From contig NZ_NXGA01000001.1 of the NCBI RefSeq assembly GCF_002802965.1, positions 2,317,629 through 2,335,963 of the forward strand: a stretch of DNA of 18,335 nt, given 5' to 3'. The DNA comes from Sporolactobacillus pectinivorans (GTDB taxonomy: Bacteria > Bacillota > Bacilli > Bacillales > Sporolactobacillaceae). Both the position numbers and the translations under genes were made by a program. Under the pieces are notes generated by a model. The model worked only from the letters and a program-made list of their open reading frames with translations. It did not search any database and had not been told where the DNA came from. Within the stretch, counting starts at the first letter, position 1, and every line of letters starts with the position of its first letter. Below are positions 7,529 to 15,539 of the stretch, piece by piece.

Positions 7529-8956
7529 TCACACCAGACTTTCGTACAAATTCTTATATTCCCGCGCTGAGGTTTGCCAGCCAAAATCCAAATTCAGCGC
7601 ACGCTTAACAAGTTCGTTCCATTTTTTCGGGTCAGACTTGTAAAATCCCAGTGCTCTGTTTATCGTATACAGCATGTCATGCGCGTTATAATTGGTAAAA
7701 CTGAAACCATAACCCTTATCATTCAATTCGTTATAAGGAATGACTGTGTCTTTAAGGCCCCCGGTCTCTCTGACGACGGGGAGGCTTCCATACCGCAAGG
7801 CAAGCAGCTGGCCAATGCCGCACGGTTCGAATTTTGAAGGCATAAGGAATAAATCAGACGCAGCATAAATTTTTCTTGCAAGGCCATCATCAAAATAAGT
7901 ATTGATTGATACCGAACCAGGATACCGGCCCTCCAATGAGCGAAACGCCGATTCGTAATCCTGTTCGCCTGTCCCAAGAAGAACAAACTGTATACCACTG
8001 TTCATTAGTTCATGGAAAATGCGCAGAACAAGATCGATTCCCTTCTGTTCAGCAAGCCGTGTGATCATCGCCACAAGCGGTGTCCGGTTATCAATTCGGA
8101 GATTCAACTGCTTCTGCAGCTCTGTCTTATTGACTGACTTTCCCTCGGCACTACCATACGGAGCAAACAGGAGACTGTCCGCAGCCGGATTATATCTTTC
8201 CCGGTCAATGCCATTGACAATACCGTGAAGGTCTCCGCTGCGCGATCTCAGGAATCCGTCGAGATTTTCCCCATAGTACGGCATCTGAATTTCCTCAGCA
8301 TACGTTTTGCTGACCGTTGTCAGGCTGTCCGCATAGGCCAGCCCCGCCTTCATATAGCTGACACAGCCGTAAAATTCAAGGCCACCCATCGTGAAAAAGC
8401 CATAATCAAGATCCAGCAATTCTTTAAGAACATGTTCCGGATAAACTCCCTGGTATTTTAAATTGTGTATCGTAAATACTGTACGAATATTTTGATAGAA
8501 CGGGTTATCTTTATAGTGTCCGCTTTTGAGCAATGCACAAATAGGACCCGTCTGCCAATCATGACAGTGGATCACGTCCGGTTTTCCATCCAAATAAGCG
8601 AGTGCTTCTAATACGGCACGGGAAAAGAAGGCGAATCTTTCCCCGTCGTCATAATATCCGTAACACCCGTGACGTTTGAAGTAGTACTCGTTATCCAGGA
8701 AAAAATAACGGATGCCCTCTTCATCAAAATAGTGAATGCCGCAATATTGGCGTCTCCATCCAACAGGAACATCAATATGCCTGAGAAATGTCAGCTTGTC
8801 GCTGAATTCTGAGGGCATATCCGCGTATTTGGGCAAAATAACACTGACCTGAACATTCTCATCCTTGAGCGCTTTCGGCAGCGCGCCGACGACATCGCCC
8901 AGTCCCCCGGTTTTAATAAATGGAACGCATTCTGAAGCTGCAAATAGTACATGCAT
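7529..8956 (-). CDS. glgA: Glycogen synthase (ADP-glucose dependent)
   Basis: 475 residues from the chosen ATG (B. subtilis GlgA has about 484). A GT5 GT-B-fold enzyme that adds glucose from ADP-glucose to the growing alpha-1,4 chain. Seen: the N-terminal ADP-glucose loop KTGGLGDV at 15-22; HDWQTG near 132-137; TRLAEQKG at 299-306, with R300 and K305 equal in number to the E. coli catalytic residues; and FEPCGIGQ at 376-383 with E377, again the E. coli number. The frame extends up to a TTG at 8995 that overlaps the glgB stop, but ATG 8956 has GGGAG 8 bases upstream and gives the canonical N terminus MHVLFAASE. It follows glgB by 35 bp and is surely cotranscribed with it. No terminator follows. 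Confidence 0.96.
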   Translation of the reverse strand: MHVLFAASECVPFIKTGGLGDVVGALPKALKDENVQVSVILPKYADMPSEFSDKLTFLRHIDVPVGWRRQYCGIHYFDEEGIRYFFLDNEYYFKRHGCYGYYDDGERFAFFSRAVLEALAYLDGKPDVIHCHDWQTGPICALLKSGHYKDNPFYQNIRTVFTIHNLKYQGVYPEHVLKELLDLDYGFFTMGGLEFYGCVSYMKAGLAYADSLTTVSKTYAEEIQMPYYGENLDGFLRSRSGDLHGIVNGIDRERYNPAADSLLFAPYGSAEGKSVNKTELQKQLNLRIDNRTPLVAMITRLAEQKGIDLVLRIFHELMNSGIQFVLLGTGEQDYESAFRSLEGRYPGSVSINTYFDDGLARKIYAASDLFLMPSKFEPCGIGQLLALRYGSLPVVRETGGLKDTVIPYNELNDKGYGFSFTNYNAHDMLYTINRALGFYKSDPKKWNELVKRALNLDFGWQTSAREYKNLYESLV

Positions 8957-8991
8957 CTCTCTCTCTCCCATCTGATGCGCAGGCTCTTTTA

Positions 8992-10935
8992 TCAATTATT
9001 CTGAGTTAAAATCTGGCTGCGTTTTTTTGTTTGTTTCATAAAAATTGATAGTCCAAGAGGCGGAACAGTGACCGCCATGCTGCATAACTGATTATGGTAA
9101 GGCTCCTCAACGGACTGGATCGGCTCGATGTTCAACTGCCCTGATCCTCCGAATACCGGCGCATCGCTGTTGAACATTTCCAAATAATTACCCACTGAAG
9201 GTACACCGATCTTGAAATTATGATAGACATTCGGTGTAAAATTGCAGATGACGACACAATAATCACCCTTCCTCTTGCCCTTTCTGATGAAACTGATGAT
9301 ACTCTGATCGGCATTATCCGGATCGATCCACTCGAAGCCCTCCTGTTCACGATCAAGTCGCCACAGACAGGAATTATCCTTATAAAATTGGTTTATTGCG
9401 ATTGAGTAACGATTAAACGCACTGTGGGTATCAAAATCGAACAGTTTCCAGTCCAGTTGTTCTAAATCTTTCCATTCATCAAACTGAGCAAATTCACTGC
9501 CCATGAACAACAGCTTTTTCCCGGGATGAGTCATAAAATAGCCGTACAGCACGCGCAGATTAGCGAATTTCTGCCACATGTCCCCTGGCATTTTATTCAG
9601 CAGTGACCGCTTCCCGTAAACCAATTCATCGTGTGAAAAGGAAAGAATAAAATTTTCAGTATAGGCGTACAGCATCGAAAAAGTGATGAGATTGTGATGG
9701 TATCTCCGTTCAATCGGATCAAATCTCATGTACTGAAGAATATCGTGAACCCAGCCCATATTCCATTTGTAATTAAAGCCCAAGCCTCCCTGATCTACCG
9801 GAGCAGATACGAGCGGATAATCGGTGGCTTCTTCCGCAATCATCAGCGCGGACGGGAACTTGATAAATACAGATGCGTTAAGCTTCTTCAGAAAATCAAT
9901 GGCTTCGAGATTTTCATCCCCGCCGAACTTGTTTTTTACTTCAAAAGGCAGATCACCATTATGATTCAGATAAATCATTGAAGAAACCGCATCAATCCTG
10001 AAACCCTCCACGTGATAAACATCCATCCAGAATCTTGCATTGGAAATCAGAAAGCTGACCACTTCTTTTTTCGAAAAGTCAAAGTTGTAAGTGCCCCACT
10101 GCGGGCGATCTGCGAGCTTCGGGTCATCAGGTTCATAAAGCGGCAATCCGTCAAATTTTCCAAGCCCATGCGTATCGCGGCAAAAGTGTGCGGGCGTCCA
10201 ATCAAGAATAACGCCCATACCATGAGCATGACAAGTGTCTACAAAATACATGAAATCCTCAGGACTTCCAAATCTGCTGGTCGGAGCAAAATAACCTGTG
10301 ATCTGATAACCCCAGGAACGGTCATAAGGGTGCTCCATAATTGGCATCAATTCTATATGAGTAAAATTGTGTTTCGCAACATAGTCCACCAGTTCATCGG
10401 CAAGCTCGCGGTAATTGAGCAACTTTCCATCTTTTTTCTTCTTCCATGAACCGAGGTGGCATTCATAGATGACCATTGGCCGATGATAAAAATCCTCTTT
10501 ATCTTTTTGTCTGAGCCATTTACGGTCCGACCAGTTATAGTGATCCAGACTGCAAGTGAGCGAAGCCGTGTGGGGACGGGTCTCTGCGTAAAAAGCATAA
10601 GGATCCGCTTTAAGAAGGACAGATCCGGATGGAGACTGAATGGCGTATTTATAGCGTTGGTTTTCTCCCAATCCCTCCACAAACCCTGTCCACACACCGG
10701 AATTTTTAACAGCAGCCAACGGATTTTTTTCGGGCTCCCACTGATTGAAATCGCCAACCACAGATACACCGAGTGCGTGCGGTGCCCAGACCGTGAATCT
10801 GAAACCATCCCTTTCTCCGTAAACTTCGCGATGTGCTCCGAATATTTTGTAGCCTTCATGAAGGGTGCCTTCATGGAACAAGTAGAGATCGAAATCTGTT
10901 GGAAACTTCTGCGGCATGTTTTCGACGGTTATCAT
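8992..10935 (-). CDS. glgB: 1,4-alpha-glucan branching enzyme
   Basis: 647 residues, the usual length for short bacterial GlgB. It transfers cut alpha-1,4 segments to O6 to create the branches of glycogen. An N-terminal CBM48 domain (about 25-120, with FTVWAPHALGVSVVGDFN at 47-64) precedes the GH13 barrel. Catalytic regions: DWTPAHF (D245, H250), GFRIDAVSSMIY with nucleophile D315, MIAEEATDYP with acid/base E368, and FSHDELVYGKRSLL with D436. A C-terminal beta domain ends with a short basic tail. The ATG at 10935 has AAGGGCGTG about 5 bases upstream. It is the first gene of the cluster. A candidate promoter with an internal palindrome lies about 60-90 bp upstream, after the terminator of the permease gene. 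Confidence 0.97.
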   Translation of the reverse strand: MITVENMPQKFPTDFDLYLFHEGTLHEGYKIFGAHREVYGERDGFRFTVWAPHALGVSVVGDFNQWEPEKNPLAAVKNSGVWTGFVEGLGENQRYKYAIQSPSGSVLLKADPYAFYAETRPHTASLTCSLDHYNWSDRKWLRQKDKEDFYHRPMVIYECHLGSWKKKKDGKLLNYRELADELVDYVAKHNFTHIELMPIMEHPYDRSWGYQITGYFAPTSRFGSPEDFMYFVDTCHAHGMGVILDWTPAHFCRDTHGLGKFDGLPLYEPDDPKLADRPQWGTYNFDFSKKEVVSFLISNARFWMDVYHVEGFRIDAVSSMIYLNHNGDLPFEVKNKFGGDENLEAIDFLKKLNASVFIKFPSALMIAEEATDYPLVSAPVDQGGLGFNYKWNMGWVHDILQYMRFDPIERRYHHNLITFSMLYAYTENFILSFSHDELVYGKRSLLNKMPGDMWQKFANLRVLYGYFMTHPGKKLLFMGSEFAQFDEWKDLEQLDWKLFDFDTHSAFNRYSIAINQFYKDNSCLWRLDREQEGFEWIDPDNADQSIISFIRKGKRKGDYCVVICNFTPNVYHNFKIGVPSVGNYLEMFNSDAPVFGGSGQLNIEPIQSVEEPYHNQLCSMAVTVPPLGLSIFMKQTKKRSQILTQNN

Positions 10936-10994
10936 GATTTCACGCCCTTGTCATTTATTAATTACTTAGTATTTCTCCGAAAATCGTCCAGTTC

Positions 10995-11023
10995 CTTCAT
11001 GAAATTTGCCCAAATTTTGTCAA
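10995..11023 (-). promoter_or_regulatory. Candidate glgB promoter with a 16-bp palindrome in the spacer
   Basis: On the minus strand a perfect -35 TTGACA (11018-11023) is followed by a 17-base spacer and ATGAAG (10995-11000), which is a poor -10. The spacer contains a palindrome with 7-bp arms AAATTTG/CAAATTT (11002-11017, 2-base centre). A regulator bound there would lie exactly between -35 and -10. The weak -10 suggests the promoter needs help or that the true -10 is elsewhere; TACTAA further down is a competing candidate. Confidence 0.4.
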
Positions 11024-11056
11024 AAGCAAAAATATTCTTCGGAAAAGTCGATATAC

Positions 11057-11089
11057 AAAAAAGATTCCCACCTGAAGTGCAAGAATCTT
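11057..11089 (-). terminator. Intrinsic terminator after the amino acid permease gene
   Basis: On the minus strand AAGATTC (from 11089) pairs with GAATCTT (to 11061), with a possible inner CAC/GTG pairing, and six T residues follow. It lies 60-90 bp past the permease stop and separates that gene from the glgB promoter. Confidence 0.75.
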
Positions 11090-11147
11090 GGTTAAAAATT
11101 ACTAAGTACCTTATATTTCTGATTTCAAATAACCGTGCCTGTTCAGT

Positions 11148-12572
11148 TTACTGAAGTTGTTTTTTCAAATCGGACTCTGATTGCTCTGCTGATCCCAACA
11201 CACTGTGACGATATCCGTAACTGAAATAAATGACCAGGCCGACTGCAAACCAAATAACAAATCTGATCCAGGTTACACCGGTAAGGTTGACCATCAGATA
11301 GCCGCAGGACAGGACAGCCAGAAGTGAGACTACCGGGACACATGGCACTTTGAAATATCTTTTGATATCGGGCTGGGTGATTCGGAGTACAGACACGCCG
11401 ATTGAAACAACGATGAAAGCAAATAATGTACCGATATTGGTTAATTCCGCCAGATCGCTGAGTGGTATGAATGCCGAAAACAGAGTAGCCATCAGCCATG
11501 TCAGTAAAATACAACGAGACGGCGTTTTTGTCTTTTCAGTTAATTTGGAAATACTTTTCGGCAGCAGACCATCGCGGCTGATCGCGAAGAAGAGCCGTGT
11601 CTGTCCGTACATCATCACAAACAGAACGGTTGTGATGCCAAGAATAGCGCCTAAAGAAACAAAGCCGGCTACCCAATTCTGATGGACAAAATGCAGTGCA
11701 AAAGCGACCGGATCGCCAACGTTTAATTTCGCATAGGGGATCATTCCGGTCAGAACGGCTGAAACAGCAATATAAAGAACCATGCAGATGCCTAAGGATG
11801 AGAGAATGCCGATCGGCATATCCCTTTGCGGCTTCCTGACTTCTTCGGAAGCTGACGACACAGCATCAAAACCGATATAAGCAAGAAAAGCTGTCGCCGC
11901 GCCTTGCATGACACCCCCGAATCCGTGCGGCATAAAAGGTGACCAGTTAGACGGTTTGACATAGAAAGCGCCGACAGCGATAAACAACAGCACTACTGCA
12001 ATTTTGACAACGACCACAATATCATTGATACGGCTTGATTGTTTCACACCGGTCAGTAAAACAGCCGACAGAATAAAGACGATGACGACAGCCATGACAT
12101 CGACGTAGGTCCCGTTAGCCGGATTATAGGCACTGCTGATCGCCAACGGGAGAGTGATGCCGAAACCCCTGATCAGTTCCTGAAAATATGCAGACCAGCC
12201 GCTGGCAACTACCGAACAGGCCAGTCCGTATTCAAGAATCAGATCCCAGCCGAGGATCCAGGCAAATAATTCGCCGAAGGTTGTGTAACTATAAGTATAG
12301 GCGCTGCCGGACGCGGGAATCATTGACGCAAATTCCGCATAGCAGAGGGCAGCGAATGCGCAGGCCAGACCTGAAAAGACAAATGATAAAATAATAGCCG
12401 GGCCGGAAAACTTGGCGGCAACAACGCCGGTCAGTACAAATATGCCTGTTCCAATCACTGCCCCGACGCCAAGCATAGTTAAATCAAAGGCGCCTAATGC
12501 TTTCTGCAGGCCGCTTTTTCCACCGGCCTGCCTTAACATAAAATCCATCGACTTCTTCCGAAATAACTTCAT
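11148..12572 (-). CDS. APC-family amino acid permease (CAT type, YfnA-like)
   Basis: 474 residues with about 12 hydrophobic segments. The APC signature GVGAVIGTGIFVLTG lies at 35-49 in the first membrane helix, and EEVRKPQRDMPIGI lies at 243-256, the cytoplasmic loop typical of cationic amino acid transporter (CAT)-type permeases such as B. subtilis YfnA. It should import an amino acid by proton symport; the substrate is not readable from sequence. The frame extends to TTG 12611, but ATG 12572 has AAGGGG 9 bases upstream and gives the expected N terminus (short basic lead, then QKALGAFDLTML). A strong promoter covered by a CodY-box match lies upstream, so expression is probably repressed when branched-chain amino acids and GTP are plentiful. 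Confidence 0.9.
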   Translation of the reverse strand: MKLFRKKSMDFMLRQAGGKSGLQKALGAFDLTMLGVGAVIGTGIFVLTGVVAAKFSGPAIILSFVFSGLACAFAALCYAEFASMIPASGSAYTYSYTTFGELFAWILGWDLILEYGLACSVVASGWSAYFQELIRGFGITLPLAISSAYNPANGTYVDVMAVVIVFILSAVLLTGVKQSSRINDIVVVVKIAVVLLFIAVGAFYVKPSNWSPFMPHGFGGVMQGAATAFLAYIGFDAVSSASEEVRKPQRDMPIGILSSLGICMVLYIAVSAVLTGMIPYAKLNVGDPVAFALHFVHQNWVAGFVSLGAILGITTVLFVMMYGQTRLFFAISRDGLLPKSISKLTEKTKTPSRCILLTWLMATLFSAFIPLSDLAELTNIGTLFAFIVVSIGVSVLRITQPDIKRYFKVPCVPVVSLLAVLSCGYLMVNLTGVTWIRFVIWFAVGLVIYFSYGYRHSVLGSAEQSESDLKKQLQ

Positions 12573-12646
12573 TGTAAAGAACCCCTTCTGTGCGTTTATC
12601 CCTTTTTTCAACTTAAGATGAGACGACTTAATCGCTGTTTTCTATT

Positions 12647-12675
12647 TTTATAAACAGTGTCGAATTTTCTGACAA
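12647..12675 (-). promoter_or_regulatory. Promoter of the permease gene
   Basis: On the minus strand -35 TTGTCA (12670-12675) and -10 TATAAA (12647-12652) are separated by 17 bases, each box one mismatch from consensus. The -10 lies 74 bp upstream of the permease ATG. Confidence 0.65.
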
Positions 12676-12677
12676 TT
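12663..12677. promoter_or_regulatory. CodY box overlapping the permease -35
   Basis: AATTTTCTGACAATT matches the CodY consensus AATTTTCWGAAAATT at 14 of 15 positions (C for A at position 11). It covers the -35 hexamer completely, a classic repressing position, and it precedes an amino acid permease, a typical CodY target in Bacilli. Confidence 0.6.
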
Positions 12678-12691
12678 ATTAAATAATTGTC
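12671..12691. repeat. Perfect 21-bp palindrome upstream of the permease promoter
   Basis: Arms GACAATTATT and AATAATTGTC are exact inverted repeats around one A. The palindrome starts inside the CodY box and extends upstream of the -35. It could be the operator of a second regulator or a structural part of the CodY region. A second, weaker repeat, TTGTAG/CTACAA with an 8-base spacer, lies at 12721-12740. Confidence 0.5.
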
Positions 12692-12936
12692 TCTCTATCT
12701 TTTTCTCGTCCATTCTCAAGTTGTAGTTCATATTCTACAAAAACTGACTTTTATTGTAAAGGTGTCTTTACGGTGTGAAACGTTTACAGGTTACTGGCCG
12801 TTAATGCGTCGAGATTTCTTGACCCGTCAGGCTTACATGAGGCATTTTCATCCAGAATGCTCCAAAGAGTCAACAAATTGTCACAACTTATAATACCAGA
12901 AGAATTCCGCCGACTGTTAGAATTGCCTCATACAGG
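12692..12936. other. Remainder of the permease-ypcP intergenic region
   Basis: No gene is supported here. Apart from the TTGTAG/CTACAA repeat at 12721-12740 and a degenerate cre-like TGTGAAACGTTTACA at 12774-12788, I see nothing structured. A plus-strand TATAAT near 12890 has no matching -35 and no gene downstream on that strand. Confidence 0.5.
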
Positions 12937-12967
12937 AAAAAAGCCGGTCCACATAGTGTGACCGACT
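12937..12967 (-). terminator. Intrinsic terminator after ypcP
   Basis: On the minus strand AGTCGGTC (12967-12960) pairs with GACCGGCT (12949-12942), one G-T pair included, followed by six T residues. It lies 35 bp past the ypcP stop. Confidence 0.8.
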
Positions 12968-13001
12968 TTTACTCTCAACCGTTTAATTGTCAACAGGACA
13001 G

Positions 13002-13916
13002 CTAAAAAGCCTCGTTAATCGAATTTACAGGCTTGTTCCAGCGCATCTGGATTAAGTCATATTTGACCAGCTTCATGCCATAATCATTAATGCGCTCAAT
13101 GAATGTTTCCGGAATTCCGCTATACCGCGATTCATTGAGTACAAAAGATAATGGAGCATCACAGTGAATTTCCGCCAGTTTTCTTGAAAGATGAAGCATG
13201 TCCAAATCCGAAGCGATTTTCTTTTTCTGACCGTTTGGCAAAAAGTCCAGATGGTCAAGCATGGCATCAATCGTCCCAAACTCCTTGATCAATTTAAATG
13301 CTGTTTTCTCTCCAATCCCGTGAACCCCTGGATAACCGTCGCTGGAGTCACCCATCAGTGCTTTGACATCAATAAATTGCCCTGGGGTCACACCAAACTT
13401 GTCCAAAAATGATTTTGCCGTGTAACTGCTGTAGTGGCCATATCCCTTCTGAAGCAGATTCACATCGATATGACGATCAAGAAGCTGCAAAAGATCGCGG
13501 TCTCCGGTGATAATCGAAATATCGGCATTGTCCTGCATTGTCTTGGCCAACGTTCCGATACAATCATCCGCTTCGTAACCGGAAATTCCCACATTTGGTA
13601 TTTGAAAAGCCGCAGTCATTTCTTTTGCGAGGTCAAATTGCGGCACCATCTCAACAGGAGGCGCATCGCGATTCGCTTTATATCCGTCAAAAAGCCGGTG
13701 CCTGAATGTCTTTTCTCCCATATCCCAGCAAACAGCAACGTGCGTTGGCTTCCGGTTTTGAATAGCCAGCAGCAGATGTCTGAGAAAGCCCTGTACCCCG
13801 TTAGTTGGCAATCCCTCTTCATTAAACATGAACTGACCGGTAGGCGCTGTGGCATAGAAAGCCCGGAACAGCAGCGCCATACCGTCAATTAGAAGCAGTC
13901 TCGGTCTGCCTGTCAA
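13002..13916 (-). CDS. ypcP: 5'-3' exonuclease (FEN/Pol I 5'-nuclease family)
   Basis: 304 residues (B. subtilis YpcP has about 296). This is a stand-alone relative of the DNA polymerase I 5'-nuclease domain, expected to remove RNA primers or flaps from replication and repair intermediates. Metal-binding acidic residues and the helical arch are all visible: LLIDGMALLFRAF with D11, VCWDMG with D65, YKANR (79-83), GYEADDCIG with E115/D117/D118, ITGDRDLL with D139/D141, and MGDSSDGYPGVHGIGEKTA (188-206), the helix-3-turn-helix DNA-binding part with D190 and D193. The start is a TTG whose upstream GGGGGG serves as ribosome site, and the resulting N terminus has the family length. A better-looking ATG just upstream is out of frame by one base. 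Confidence 0.93.
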   Translation of the reverse strand: MTGRPRLLLIDGMALLFRAFYATAPTGQFMFNEEGLPTNGVQGFLRHLLLAIQNRKPTHVAVCWDMGEKTFRHRLFDGYKANRDAPPVEMVPQFDLAKEMTAAFQIPNVGISGYEADDCIGTLAKTMQDNADISIITGDRDLLQLLDRHIDVNLLQKGYGHYSSYTAKSFLDKFGVTPGQFIDVKALMGDSSDGYPGVHGIGEKTAFKLIKEFGTIDAMLDHLDFLPNGQKKKIASDLDMLHLSRKLAEIHCDAPLSFVLNESRYSGIPETFIERINDYGMKLVKYDLIQMRWNKPVNSINEAF

Positions 13917-13952
13917 ACAATCCCCCCGTTTCTTTCATTGCCTGTTTCCTCC

Positions 13953-13983
13953 ATTATATCATGGAGATCCTCCAATACGTCAA
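13953..13983 (-). promoter_or_regulatory. Promoter of ypcP
   Basis: On the minus strand a perfect -10 TATAAT (13953-13958) is preceded by TG one base upstream (extended -10), with TTGACG (13978-13983) at a long 19-base spacing. It lies about 36 bp upstream of the TTG start. Confidence 0.6.
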
Positions 13984-14084
13984 AACGGACAAACGTCGAA
14001 AAAAGGGCGCTCCATCCAAAACGTTCTGAGCGGATTCTACTCATTTTACTCTTTTTAACTTTATTTTAACTTTATTCACCCTTA

Positions 14085-14098
14085 ACAAAGCGTTTACA
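14085..14098 (+). promoter_or_regulatory. cre-like site upstream of the decayed ABC importer
   Basis: Read on the minus strand, TGTAAACGCTTTGT matches TGWAANCGNTNWCA at 12 of 14 positions, failing only at the last two. It lies 55-68 bp upstream of the binding-protein ATG and next to TACAAT (14108-14113), a possible -10 without a well-spaced -35. This suggests the importer was once under catabolite control. Confidence 0.45.
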
Positions 14099-14152
14099 CT
14101 ATCATTCTACAATAGCACTTGTGAAATCAAAAAATAGACGAGGGGTTATAAA

Positions 14153-15229
14153 ATGAAAAAGGGTAAATTTCTGACCTTAATTTGCGATTTAACTCTGACT
14201 TTGTCTTTATTTATGACAGGATGTGGTTCGTCCGCGATCGGTAAAAATGGGTCAAGTTCGTCAAATAAGACTTCAAAAACAGCGAGTACAACAAAAACAA
14301 TTGATTTTTTATTCAGCAGAAGGCTTTGATAAGGACATAGCGAACGTTTTTCAAAAGAAAACAGGCATATAAGTCAAAATGATTGACGATTCAACTGGTC
14401 CGATCCTAGCAAAACTGCAGGCAGAAAAAAACAATCCTCAGTGGGATGTTGTGTGGTTTGATGGCTCTTCATCCATGCAGGGCTTGGACGACCAAAACAT
14501 GCTCTACAAGAACTATGTCTCGGCAAACGCTTCAAATTATACAGATTTAGGAAATAGCTTAAAACCTAAAGACAACGCATATTTCCCTGTTACCGTAACA
14601 GCGGCAGGTGCCATCGCCTACAATACCAAGCTTGTCAAGGCGTCGGATACTCCGAAAGACTGGTCTGATTTGTTGAATCCAAAATACAAGGGTACCTTTG
14701 CGATGAATAACCCAAGTATTTCCGGGCCGACCTATCCGGCTGTTTTTGGACTGATGAAATTACAGGGAAGCATTACCCAGGGCGAACAGTTCTTTAAAAA
14801 TCTGAAAACCAACGGTCTGAAAGTATTTGATACAAACGGCCCTACACTGACAAATCTGGAAAAAGGAAATATTAAATACGCGATTGCTCAGGACTCTGCC
14901 ATTTTGAAAGGAGCGCAGTCCGGACAGCCCATTAAACTGATTTATCCGGCCTCAGGTGTTTCTACTTTGAGCAGCAATATCGCTATAGATGCGAAGGCTC
15001 CGGATCTTCAAGCGGCCAAAGAGTTTGTCAATTATGTATTGAGTGTGGAAGGACAGAAAGTAGAATCCAGTGCCCAGGTGACACCAATTTCCAGTTCATT
15101 ATTAAAAATGCTCCCGGAAAACAGGGCATTCGGCCAAACAATATAAAATGGAATGTTCTAGATCCTATCGAAGGGGCACAGCGTGAGAATGAAATCAAGC
15201 AATGGTTCACTCAAAATATCGTTCAATAA
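14153..15229 (+). pseudogene. Broken gene for an ABC importer substrate-binding lipoprotein
   Basis: When the lesions are bridged, the protein is about 358 residues: a lipoprotein signal (MKKGKFLTL to the lipobox MTGC with Cys24), a Ser/Thr/Lys linker, and a periplasmic-binding-protein fold of the Fe3+/2-aminoethylphosphonate/polyamine group (DVVWFDGSSSMQ, AIAYNTKLV, DWSDLLNPKYKG, AAKEFVNYVLSVEGQKV). Three lesions are visible. One extra T in the T6 run at 14305-14310 shifts the frame and leads to TGA 14327. A nonsense TAA lies at 14370-14372 in the restored frame. A two-base insertion near 15143-15148 (ATATAAAA where ATAAAA restores the frame) cuts off the last 26 codons, which end at TAA 15227. 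The intact middle (14379-15146) still reads 255 codons. A good ribosome site (GAGGGG) precedes the ATG. Substrate is not determinable. Confidence 0.85.
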
Positions 15230-15539
15230 TAAGCGCAGAAGATTCCATTTAGGGCAGCCGTTTTACCCGCTCTGTATTCTTACACTGCTCGCGCTGATTG
15301 CTTATCCGCTAGGAGCTGTGTTACTTCAGAGCGTTTTTCCAAATCTGTTTGATCAGGGTTTTTACCCTTTTTCATTGCAATCGTTCGTATCGATGTTTAC
15401 AGAGACGTATACGTATCAATCGATTGTCAATGCATTTCTGTTTGGTTCTGGGTCAGCACTCATTGCTGCTGTCCTTGGAACCTTTTTTGCGGTTTTGATC
15501 CATCGGCAGAGGAAAAACACTTCGGCAAAAAGTGATTGA
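15183..15539 (+). pseudogene. Truncated ABC importer permease (5' part only)
   Basis: Starts at GTG with AAGGGG upstream and overlaps the end of the binding-protein gene by 47 bases. The readable part has a basic lead (NNKRRRFHLGQ), a first membrane helix (FYPLCILTLLALIAYPLGAVLL), a periplasmic stretch (VFPNLFDQGFYPFSLQSFVSMF) and the start of a second helix (SIVNAFLFGSGSALIAAVLG, AVLIHRQ). This is the N-terminal pattern of FbpB/PhnV-type permeases, which are normally about 270-560 residues. Sequence identity to a permease stops near codon 110, and the frame ends at TGA 15537 after running into ATPase sequence. The EAA loop needed to dock the ATPase is missing, so it cannot work. Confidence 0.8.

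Noticed and set aside
10456..11154. 232-codon plus-strand frame antisense to the start of glgB and its promoter region
   Set aside because: It crosses the glgB start, the promoter and the permease terminator, has no ribosome site, and its product resembles no family.
12774..12788. cre-like TGTGAAACGTTTACA upstream of the permease
   Set aside because: It matches the 14-base consensus well only on one half and needs an extra base on the other; too degenerate to call.
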